DNA of 10,618 bases from an uncultured Synergistales bacterium (lineage in GTDB: Bacteria; Synergistota; Synergistia; Synergistales; Aminobacteriaceae), in assembly GCA_905236605.1 (NCBI GenBank), contig CAJORD010000106.1:1-10618 (forward strand). Direction: 5' to 3'. The notes below the pieces were generated by a model, which saw nothing but the letters and a program-made list of their open reading frames with translations, did not search any database and had not been told where the DNA came from. Positions 1-6,129 of this stretch are shown here, in pieces. Position numbers and translations under genes: made by a program. Each line of letters opens with the position of its first letter. The stretch's first letter is position 1.

Positions 1-1
1 A

Positions 2-943
2 AGAAGAATTTGCGACCTTGATTCCCGCGGTCTGGGAAAATTATTTATGTATCTCACGAACCAGTTGAAGCAAAATAATTACGTTGACTCGTTAAAGAAA
101 GCTTTTTTAGGACTAAAGGACAACAACAGATTTCCAAGTGATGAAGAATTTTCCAACGCGCTAATGTCTCGAGATATTTACAGGCAACGACGCTGTAATT
201 ATATTCTCGGTCAACTTGCCAATTTTGAAAGCAAAGATAATGATAAAATTAATCCAAAAGATTTTACGATTGAGCATATTATGCCGCAAGATGTAAATCT
301 CTCTCCAGAATGGCAAAACGAACTCGGCTCAAACTGGCGCAACGTTCAGCGAATATATTTACACACGCTCGGGAATTTGACGCTCACAAAATATAATTCC
401 GAAATGAGCAACAAACCTTTCATTGAAAAGAGAGATATGCCGGGCGGTTTTGTTCAGAGCGGCTCAAGATTAAATTCTTATGTCTGCAAACAATCACACT
501 GGAACGAAGATACGATTATAGAACGCGCGAAAATTCTCATAAAAGACGCGTTAAGAATATGGCCGGGACTTTCTAAAACTGTAACTCCGCTAATCATCGA
601 TCCGATACCACCGACACCAGTCGAGCCGCCGCAGCCTACTATGGAAAATTTGTTTAAAATTCTCGATAAGCGAATTGAAAATCTTTATCCGGCGATGTTC
701 GAGCGGGCAAAATTAAAAAGCTACACAGCTTACAAAGTTTATGGCAAGAATTACGCTACTGTAAGTCAACAGAAAAAGCGATTAAAAATTATTGTCGAAA
801 TGAAATTTCAAGATGTCGCTGACCCAAAAGGCATATGTTATAAAAGTGCCAAAGGGAAAACAGAAGTTTATGTTACAAATGAAAAAGAAATTGATGACGT
901 AATGCGAATAATCGAACAGTCATTAAATCGTAAAATGAATTAG
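2..943 (+). CDS. GmrSD/DUF262-family restriction-like protein, C-terminal part (DUF1524 HNH + DUF5655)
   Basis: This is the 3' end of a longer gene. The frame stays open to the left edge (codons from base 2), and the first residues read RRICDLDSRGLGKLF, which resembles the 'RR-x-C-x-L-x-[ST]-x-G-L' stretch near the end of DUF262 proteins. The ATG at 47 is therefore probably internal. Numbering from that ATG, a DUF1524 HNH-type nuclease region follows, with the IEHIMPQ motif at residues 75-81 (E76, H77), then HTLGNLTLT (106-114) and NS..SN (117-122). A proline-rich linker (about 181-197) leads to a DUF5655 domain (about 200-296). Proteins of this architecture include modification-dependent type IV restriction enzymes and other anti-phage nucleases; the NTPase/DNA-sensing DUF262 part would lie outside the window. 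Substrate and partners cannot be told from here. The gene converges on recA across a shared terminator. Family assignment is confident; a restriction role is inferred. Confidence 0.85.
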   Translation, partial: RRICDLDSRGLGKLFMYLTNQLKQNNYVDSLKKAFLGLKDNNRFPSDEEFSNALMSRDIYRQRRCNYILGQLANFESKDNDKINPKDFTIEHIMPQDVNLSPEWQNELGSNWRNVQRIYLHTLGNLTLTKYNSEMSNKPFIEKRDMPGGFVQSGSRLNSYVCKQSHWNEDTIIERAKILIKDALRIWPGLSKTVTPLIIDPIPPTPVEPPQPTMENLFKILDKRIENLYPAMFERAKLKSYTAYKVYGKNYATVSQQKKRLKIIVEMKFQDVADPKGICYKSAKGKTEVYVTNEKEIDDVMRIIEQSLNRKMN

Positions 944-961
944 TAAAAAAGGCATAAGTAA

Positions 962-1010
962 AAAATTCCCTCAGAAAAAAATTTTTTCTCTACGGGAATT
1001 TTATTTTTTT
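962..1010. terminator. Bidirectional intrinsic terminator between the DUF262-family gene and recA
   Basis: An inverted repeat pairs AAAATTCCC (962-970) with GGGAATTTT (994-1002). The loop can extend the structure through GAAAAA/TTTTTC (974-988). The right side is followed by ATTTTTTTA on the + strand, and the left side reads as a T-rich run on the - strand. It sits 18 bases after the upstream stop and just before the recA stop, as expected for a terminator serving two convergent genes. The stem is AT-rich with only three G-C pairs, so it may be modest in strength. Confidence 0.7.
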
Positions 1011-2148
1011 ATTCGTTCTCAGAATCCGAAATTTCTAGCATTTCATCGCCATCAAAATTTTCTTCTTGCGCTTGCGGTTCAGTTTCTGACGGCGGCGAAT
1101 CTTCATCGCCTTGAGCCATTTCCGAAGAGTCAGGCACAAATCCTATACCTTTATTTACTTCCGACATTATCTCTTTAATAATTTCGTCCTGAAGATTTTT
1201 ATTTTCGGATAAGAATTTCGCCACGGCTTCTTTGCCTTGTCCGAGCGTTTCGCCTTTGTATGCAAGCCACGCGCCTTTTTTATTTATGACGTTATAATCA
1301 ATTGCCATGTCCACGACAGCAACGCCCATCGGAATCCCTTTGCCGTAAATCAAACTTGCATGTGCCGTCCTAAACGGGGGAGCTAATTTATTCTTAACAA
1401 CTTTCAAATATAATTCGTGGCCTATCGTTACGTCGCTCTTTTCAAGTTTTTTACCGCGTCGGACTTCAAGACGGATCGAAGCATAAAACTTCAAAGCGCG
1501 GCCTCCCGTTGTCGTTTCACTTGGGCCAGGAGCGTAACCTGTCGAAATCATAGCGCGAAGCTGATTTATAAACACGACTATGCAATTTGTCTTCGCGATT
1601 ATCGAAGCAAGCCTTCTAAGCGAATATGACATCAAACGCGCCTGAAGTCCTAATTGACTCTCGCCGATTCGTCCGTCAATTTCAGCTTGAGGCGTCAGAG
1701 CCGCGACCGAATCCACGACTACAATATCTACAGCGCCGGTTCTGACAAGTTGGTCAAGAACATAGAGAGCTTGTTCGCCGCTGTCAGGTTGAGCGAGATA
1801 TAAATCTTCGATATTTACGCCGAGCGTTAAAGCAAGTCGCGGGTCAAGAGCGTGTTCTGCGTCAATGAACGCTGCTATGCCGCCCGCCTTTTGAGCTTCA
1901 GCAATTGCGCATAACGCTATAGTCGTCTTGCCGGAACCTTCCGGGCCAAAAATCTCAACGATTCGCCCCTTAGGATAGCCTCCGATGCCAAGCGCGACGT
2001 CAAGAGGCAAAATCCCGCTTGAGATAACGTCAATATTTTTTTTTGCCGTGTCTCCAAGTCGCATAATGGCCCCGTCGCCGAACTTGCTGCGAATGTCCCC
2101 GATAGCCTCTTCTAAAATTTGCTCACGAGTCTGCGCAGCCTTCTTCAC
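1009..2148 (-). CDS. recA: Recombinase RecA
   Basis: RecA is the cytoplasmic ATP-dependent strand-exchange protein of homologous recombination and the co-protease of the SOS response. At 379 residues it is slightly longer than usual because of an acidic C-terminal tail. Visible motifs are Walker A GPEGSGKT (68-75), the catalytic glutamate in FIDAEHALD (E98), Walker B IVVVDS (142-147), loop L1 around 150-159, and loop L2 around 196-216 ending in ETTTGGRALKFYAS. L2 is two residues longer than in E. coli and lacks the common GVMFGNP core, reading STGYAPGPS instead. The start given is a GTG at 2148. However, the only good ribosome binding site is 21 bases upstream of it, which favours an in-frame CTG at 2160 giving MAKAVKKAAQ; no in-frame ATG exists nearby. 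It lies downstream of yraN on the same strand with a possible own promoter. Identity is very secure; the exact start is not. Confidence 0.97.
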   Translation of the reverse strand: MKKAAQTREQILEEAIGDIRSKFGDGAIMRLGDTAKKNIDVISSGILPLDVALGIGGYPKGRIVEIFGPEGSGKTTIALCAIAEAQKAGGIAAFIDAEHALDPRLALTLGVNIEDLYLAQPDSGEQALYVLDQLVRTGAVDIVVVDSVAALTPQAEIDGRIGESQLGLQARLMSYSLRRLASIIAKTNCIVVFINQLRAMISTGYAPGPSETTTGGRALKFYASIRLEVRRGKKLEKSDVTIGHELYLKVVKNKLAPPFRTAHASLIYGKGIPMGVAVVDMAIDYNVINKKGAWLAYKGETLGQGKEAVAKFLSENKNLQDEIIKEIMSEVNKGIGFVPDSSEMAQGDEDSPPSETEPQAQEENFDGDEMLEISDSENE

Positions 2149-2169
2149 AGCTTTAGCCAGAGTAATTCA

Positions 2170-2176
2170 CTCCTTT
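2170..2176 (-). promoter_or_regulatory. Ribosome binding site of recA that points to a CTG start
   Basis: On the - strand AAAGGAG occupies 2176-2170. The in-frame CTG at 2160-2158 is 9 bases downstream, an ideal spacing. The GTG at 2148 is 21 bases away, too far for efficient use. No other gene start lies close enough to claim this site. Confidence 0.6.
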
Positions 2177-2204
2177 ATTTTGAATTTAGATTTTTTGCCT
2201 GATA

Positions 2205-2235
2205 AGTATACAACAAGAAAAAATTTTTAAGACAA
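2205..2235 (-). promoter_or_regulatory. Candidate recA promoter
   Basis: On the - strand a TATACT -10 box (2210-2205, five of six consensus bases) lies about 45 bases upstream of the possible CTG start. TTGTCT (2235-2230) is a weak -35 candidate with a long 19-base spacer; shifting one base gives TGTCTT with 18. The -35 overlaps the end of yraN, so recA may also be read from yraN. The -10 is reasonable and the -35 is weak. I saw no LexA-type dyad beside it. Confidence 0.4.
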
Positions 2236-2622
2236 GACGTTCATGCCAGCGGTTATGTCGCGAATGTGTTCGAGGTCCCAAGCGTCGCGATTGTCTTTGT
2301 CTTTCATCGTTACGCCGATCACGTCAATTCGCCAGAAGCCGTCCCACTCAATTTGATTTATAAATTCGCGTGAAGCTTTTATAAGCGCGTTTAATTTTTT
2401 CGGGCCTATTGAGTCGAACGGCGATTGAATTTTTCCGAGCGTCCTGCAACGCACTTCGACTATAACGATCTCTTCGGGGTTTGATTTTGTGTCAGTGGCG
2501 ATAATGTCGAGTTCGCCGTATTGAAGTTTGAAATTTCGCGCCAAAATTTTCCAGCCTAAACTTAAAACATATTCGGCGGCAATGTCTTCGGCGAGTTTTC
2601 CAAGAATTTGAGCTTCGGTCAT
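2227..2622 (-). CDS. yraN: YraN family (UPF0102) nuclease-fold protein
   Basis: This 131-residue cytoplasmic protein belongs to the UPF0102/YraN family, which has a restriction-endonuclease-like fold but no firmly established role. The family pattern is clear: G-x-x-AE-x-x-A near the N-terminus (residues 8-15), G-W-K-I-L-x-R-N (23-30), GELD (36-39), VEVR (55-58), a conserved K in the PKKL segment, and a C-terminal R-I-D-V-I. E37, D39, E56 and R58 fit the PD-(D/E)XK-like core, with Arg where some members have Lys. Length is normal. The ATG at 2622 is preceded by GAGG ten bases upstream on the - strand. In many genomes yraN sits near rnhB or the rpsP-rplS region; here it lies directly upstream of recA. 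The gene is divergent from gtrA across 84 bases. Confidence 0.9.
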   Translation of the reverse strand: MTEAQILGKLAEDIAAEYVLSLGWKILARNFKLQYGELDIIATDTKSNPEEIVIVEVRCRTLGKIQSPFDSIGPKKLNALIKASREFINQIEWDGFWRIDVIGVTMKDKDNRDAWDLEHIRDITAGMNVLS

Positions 2623-2662
2623 TTTATTATCGCCTCGCTTTTTAATTATGAATTTATTACAA

Positions 2663-2671
2663 TGATATTAT
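2663..2671 (+). promoter_or_regulatory. Candidate extended -10 promoter for the gtrA-ade unit
   Basis: TGATATTAT fits an extended -10 (TG-n-TATTAT, five of six bases in the hexamer) in the 84-base space between divergent yraN and gtrA. It is placed 35 bases before the gtrA ATG. No convincing -35 is seen, which extended -10 promoters can tolerate. The same nine bases recur upstream of the YbjN-family gene at 9041-9049. Confidence 0.35.
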
Positions 2672-2706
2672 TTTATTCTATTTCAAAAATTTTCAAAGGG
2701 GCAAAG

Positions 2707-3120
2707 ATGAATCTCAAATTCTTAAAACAACTATTCCTTTATGGAGTGTTCGGTGTTCTGACCACTGTACTAAATATTTTTTTATACTGGTTTTGCACAC
2801 GCGTTCTTTCTTTTTCTGTTGTTCCTGCGACAATAATAGCCTGGTTCTTGGCGCTCCTGTTCGCTTATTACACAAACAAAAAATTTGTTTTTGAAAGCAA
2901 AGTTGCGACAGTTAACGCAATTTTTCAAGAAGCTGCAAAATTTTTTTTGTGTCGTCTCGCGACGGGTGTTCTTGATGTCATTATCATGTATATCTTTGCG
3001 GACCTTGTAGGACTCAATGACGTTTTTATCAAAACAGTTTCTAATATTATAGTAATAATTTTGAATTACGCAGGAAGCAAAATTTTTGTTTTCAAAAATA
3101 AAAAGGAGAAAATTTCATGA
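2707..3120 (+). CDS. GtrA-like family membrane protein
   Basis: This 137-residue integral membrane protein belongs to the GtrA family, whose members are thought to help flip lipid-linked sugars for glycosylation of O-antigen, teichoic acids or other envelope polymers. Four hydrophobic segments are visible at about residues 9-30, 36-56, 74-97 and 104-125. The family signature LYGVFGVLTTVLN opens the first, and TNKKFVF follows the second; the C-terminal GSKIFVFKNK echoes that motif, consistent with an internal two-fold repeat. I chose the ATG at 2707 because AAAGGGG (2695-2701) sits five bases ahead. A longer reading from the TTG at 2608 would overlap yraN and add a residue stretch unlike the family. 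The stop overlaps the start of ade by ATGA, so the two are probably co-translated. No glycosyltransferase is nearby, so the substrate is unknown. Confidence 0.85.
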   Translation: MNLKFLKQLFLYGVFGVLTTVLNIFLYWFCTRVLSFSVVPATIIAWFLALLFAYYTNKKFVFESKVATVNAIFQEAAKFFLCRLATGVLDVIIMYIFADLVGLNDVFIKTVSNIIVIILNYAGSKIFVFKNKKEKIS

Positions 3121-4838
3121 ACAAACTTGCAGCAGTTGCTCGCGGTGATATGCCGGCTGAACTTGTTATTAAAAATGCTCGTGTCGCGAATGTCTTCACG
3201 CTCGAATATGAACTTGCTGACGTCGCTGTGTTAAGTGGCAAAATCGCAGGGGTCGGCCAAAATTATCACGGCCTCGTAGAATTTGACGCGCGGGAAAAAG
3301 TTTTAATTCCGGGCATGATTGATGGACATGTTCATATTGAAAGTACAATGATGACACCGCCGGCTTATGCGTATGCTGTCGCTCTTCATGGAACGAGTAC
3401 GGTTATGGCTGACCCTCACGAAATTTCAAACGCTCTCGGAATGGCCGGCCTTGAATACATGTACACGGCTTCGCAAGGGCTTCCGATTGATATTTTCTTT
3501 GGCGCTCCGTCGTGTGTTCCGGCTTCGGAGTTTGAAACGCCTTATGAAGAACTCGACATGAATTCAATAAAAACGATGTTTAAAAAAAATTTCACGCAGC
3601 ACTTAGGCGAGATGATGAACTTCCCGGCCGTAATCGCGGGTGATCCCGAAACTTGGGGAAAAATTATTGCCGCCGGTGATGTTCCTTTGACGGGCCACGC
3701 GCCGGGAGTTTCTGGCAAAGCCTTAAACGCTTATCTAGCTTCGGGCGTCAATTCTGATCACGAATGTATAGACCCCGACGAGGCACGAGAAAAATTAAAG
3801 CGCGGAATGTGGATTCAAATTCGCGAAGGCGCTTCGTTCCCCAATCTCAAAAATTTGTTGCCTGTTATTCACGAAAATATTTTGAATGCGGCTCGCTGTA
3901 TGGTCGTTAGCGATGACCTGACGGCGCGTTATATTTTTGAACGTGGACATATGGACGAGAAAATGAGAATTATGATTAAGGACGGCTTGAATCCGTTCGT
4001 GGCGTTGCGAATGGTTACGTTAAGTCCGGCGGAATATTTTAGACTTTATGACCGTGGCTCAATCGCTCCGGGAAAAATCGCAGACTTTTCGATTCTTGAT
4101 AGCGATGTCATGAACGACAATTTCAAAATTAAATACGTTTGGAAGAACGGCCGCCAAGTCGTTAGAGATAACGAAGTTTATCGTGCTGAAGACTATGAAC
4201 ACCTAGCACCCGCAATTAAAATCCGCGTGAAAAAAATTCCGACGGTCGAGCAGTTAAAAATTAAACATGAATCCGATTTAATAAATGTCATTGGCGTAAC
4301 AGAAGGCAGCGTAATCACAAAAACTTTACAGCTTGCTCCGAAAGTTGAAGGCGGCTTCGTCGTTGCTGATCCTCAAAATGACGTTGCTAAAATCGTAGTC
4401 CTTGAACGTCATCGCGACACAGGAAAATTCAGCGTAGGTTTTGTGAAAGGCTTAGGAATCGCGAGCGGTGCTATTGGCTCTTCAGTTGCTCATGACGCTC
4501 ATAATTTCGTTGTTGCCGGTGCTGATGATGAATCAATCGTTACGGCTCTTAAAGCTCTCGCGGAACTTCGCGGCGGACTTGTTGCGACTAAAGGCGAAGA
4601 AGTCAAAGCGTCATTTGCATTGCCGATCGGGGGATTAATGAGCTATCTCGAGCCTGAAAAAATTTCTGCCGAACTTACAAAAATGGAAGCTGAAGCAGAA
4701 AAGTTAGGCGTGAAAATTCATCACCCGTTTATGGTAATGTCGTTCTTATGTTTGAGTGTCATTCCCGAATTGCGAATCACGGACCAAGGATACTGCGATA
4801 TTACAAAAGGCCGCGTAAATCTTTTTGTAAAAAATTAA
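3117..4838 (+). CDS. ade: Adenine deaminase
   Basis: This cytoplasmic enzyme hydrolyses adenine to hypoxanthine and ammonia (EC 3.5.4.2) in purine salvage. It is a 573-residue amidohydrolase-superfamily member, a normal length for the bacterial Ade family. Motifs seen are the metal-binding DGHVHIEST (H71, H73), ADPHEISN (D99, H101, E102), E165 in HLGEMM, GHAPG (H194), DHE (H215) and VVSDDL (D266, D267), followed by the family's C-terminal domain with AVAD/VAHDAHN-type stretches. An N-terminal beta domain precedes the barrel. The start is an ATG overlapping the gtrA stop by four bases, with AGGAG at 3104-3108 eight bases ahead, so translation is probably coupled. It ends 33 bases before the convergent prepilin peptidase gene, and I see no clear terminator hairpin there. 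Identity is secure. Confidence 0.95.
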   Translation: MNKLAAVARGDMPAELVIKNARVANVFTLEYELADVAVLSGKIAGVGQNYHGLVEFDAREKVLIPGMIDGHVHIESTMMTPPAYAYAVALHGTSTVMADPHEISNALGMAGLEYMYTASQGLPIDIFFGAPSCVPASEFETPYEELDMNSIKTMFKKNFTQHLGEMMNFPAVIAGDPETWGKIIAAGDVPLTGHAPGVSGKALNAYLASGVNSDHECIDPDEAREKLKRGMWIQIREGASFPNLKNLLPVIHENILNAARCMVVSDDLTARYIFERGHMDEKMRIMIKDGLNPFVALRMVTLSPAEYFRLYDRGSIAPGKIADFSILDSDVMNDNFKIKYVWKNGRQVVRDNEVYRAEDYEHLAPAIKIRVKKIPTVEQLKIKHESDLINVIGVTEGSVITKTLQLAPKVEGGFVVADPQNDVAKIVVLERHRDTGKFSVGFVKGLGIASGAIGSSVAHDAHNFVVAGADDESIVTALKALAELRGGLVATKGEEVKASFALPIGGLMSYLEPEKISAELTKMEAEAEKLGVKIHHPFMVMSFLCLSVIPELRITDQGYCDITKGRVNLFVKN

Positions 4839-4871
4839 GACATTCAAAAAATCCTAACTTCTCTTTACTCT

Positions 4872-5672
4872 TTAAAATGGCCACGAAGTTAAAAATATTC
4901 CAGGCGCAATGTATAAAAATCTTTCTTCGAGCTTCGCAAAGATTTCTGTGCCAAATATCATCATTACTAAGCAGCCAATCGCCAAGAAAGGCACAAGCGG
5001 CATCGTGTCATGACGTCCCCATTTAACTTTGCCAATTAACATTAAAAATATTACGAACGCTCCGCCAATCATGATTCCAATATATAACGCCGCCAACGTA
5101 AATTTTAGTCCTAGCACCGCGCCTATGCCGCCCATAAATGACGCGTCGCCCCACCCCATTCCGCCTCGCGAAATTAAAATTATCAGCGCGAAAAATCCCC
5201 AACCGACCGCAGCGCCTTCGAGTCCGTCAAGAACAGCCGGCCAGCCTCCCGCAATTCTGATTAACAGGCCAATAACTCCGGGCGCGATTGCGAAAATGTC
5301 AAAGACATCTCCTGATTCAAAATCCGTCAGTGAATTTATGGCAAGCCCGCACGCTCCGACGGACATTAAAAGGCAAGCCCAAGAAATTTTATATTTATAA
5401 AAAATCATGATTGCAATAGCTGCGCAGATAATTTCAATTATTAAATAACGAATCGAGATTTTCGCGCCGCAATTTTTACATTTGCCGCGTAATATTAGCC
5501 ATGATAACACCGGAATTAATTCAAAAAATCCAAGCACATGGCCGCACGCTTCACAGACTGAACGCTCATTGCCCCACCATGAACGACCGATTACGCTTCT
5601 ATGTGCAACAACGTTTAGAAATGACCCCATGCACGCGCCAAAAATTCCAGCGATTATTAACCACGCCGTCAT
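4872..5672 (-). CDS. Prepilin peptidase (A24 family)
   Basis: This is an inner-membrane aspartic protease that cleaves, and in many members N-methylates, type IV prepilins and pseudopilins of type II secretion. At 266 residues it is full length. The N-terminal GSFLNVVAHR motif is at 16-25, and a cytoplasmic zinc-binding loop carries C40-x2-C43 and C65-x2-C68. The two catalytic aspartates fit D117 (LTDFESGD) and D176 (GWGD in GMGWGDASF). About seven to eight hydrophobic segments follow the usual plan. The four-cysteine loop suggests the bifunctional peptidase/methyltransferase type. The ATG overlaps the TGA of the YvyF-like gene by four bases, with GGAGGT eleven bases ahead, so it is the last gene of the uvrA operon. 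No pilin or secretion gene is in the window, so its substrates lie elsewhere. Confidence 0.93.
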   Translation of the reverse strand: MTAWLIIAGIFGACMGSFLNVVAHRSVIGRSWWGNERSVCEACGHVLGFFELIPVLSWLILRGKCKNCGAKISIRYLIIEIICAAIAIMIFYKYKISWACLLMSVGACGLAINSLTDFESGDVFDIFAIAPGVIGLLIRIAGGWPAVLDGLEGAAVGWGFFALIILISRGGMGWGDASFMGGIGAVLGLKFTLAALYIGIMIGGAFVIFLMLIGKVKWGRHDTMPLVPFLAIGCLVMMIFGTEIFAKLEERFLYIAPGIFLTSWPF

Positions 5673-6097
5673 TTTTTATTAAGACCTCCATTTTTTTGAC
5701 TGTCGTAAAGATATTGACGCTCATCATTTTTCTTTTTGTCTTTATCGCGCGAATAAATTCTTCCGCCATATGTCGTAATGCTGCGTTTCATTTTTTCAAG
5801 TTCGCCGGTAATTTCTTCTGCGAGTTTCTCGCGTGAGCCTTTCCTGCTTCGGCTGTAAGTCTGAAGATCCCGTTCGATATATCCAAGGTCTACAAGTGCT
5901 TGAACGTCTGCCGTATTGATACCCATGTCATCAGCGAGTTTATAAATATCAAAATCTTCATCTTGGTTGTCGCGCATGTATTCATGAACTTGGCCGTAAA
6001 GTTCGTCAAGTCTTTTTCGGCAAGCGTGGCAGATTCTGTGGCGTTGAGGTATTGATTCGTAAAGTGTTCCGCATAATCGGCATTTCACAAGTCCCAT
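5669..6097 (-). CDS. YvyF/flagellar-operon-like zinc-ribbon protein
   Basis: This 142-residue soluble protein has an N-terminal zinc ribbon (C6-x2-C9 and C23-x2-C26), then a helical stretch resembling a small helix-turn-helix (about 49-75, IYKLADDMGINTADVQALVD). A charged C-terminal tail is rich in Lys, Arg and Glu. The layout of two CxxC pairs, a 'V-x-x-Y-x-R' helix and a 'tgv..~v..L...G.i' segment resembles the YvyF/flagellar operon protein family of Bacillota, whose function is poorly known. No flagellar genes are visible, so a flagellar role is not supported by context. It starts at the ATG at 6097 with GGAGG eight bases ahead, lies 32 bases after uvrA, and overlaps the prepilin peptidase start by ATGA. 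It could equally be a transcriptional regulator. The family call is by eye and moderate. Confidence 0.6.
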   Translation of the reverse strand: MGLVKCRLCGTLYESIPQRHRICHACRKRLDELYGQVHEYMRDNQDEDFDIYKLADDMGINTADVQALVDLGYIERDLQTYSRSRKGSREKLAEEITGELEKMKRSITTYGGRIYSRDKDKKKNDERQYLYDSQKNGGLNKK

Positions 6098-6129
6098 AAA
6101 AAATTCCTCCCGTGATTTTAATTTTTAAT

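Noticed and set aside
2608..2706. Extended N-terminus of the GtrA-like protein from a TTG at 2608
   Set aside because: It overlaps the yraN start, lacks a ribosome site, and the ATG at 2707 has a well-spaced AAAGGGG and begins at the family's usual position.
4839..4871. Possible terminator between ade and the prepilin peptidase gene
   Set aside because: The 33-base gap is AT-rich but I could find no hairpin with a convincing stem.
4748..5026. 92-codon + strand open frame
   Set aside because: It overlaps the end of ade in another frame and the prepilin peptidase gene on the other strand, both clearly coding.
5029..5400. 123-codon proline-rich open frame on the + strand
   Set aside because: It is antisense to the prepilin peptidase gene, has repeated Pro/Ile content expected from a complementary-strand reading, and lacks a ribosome site.
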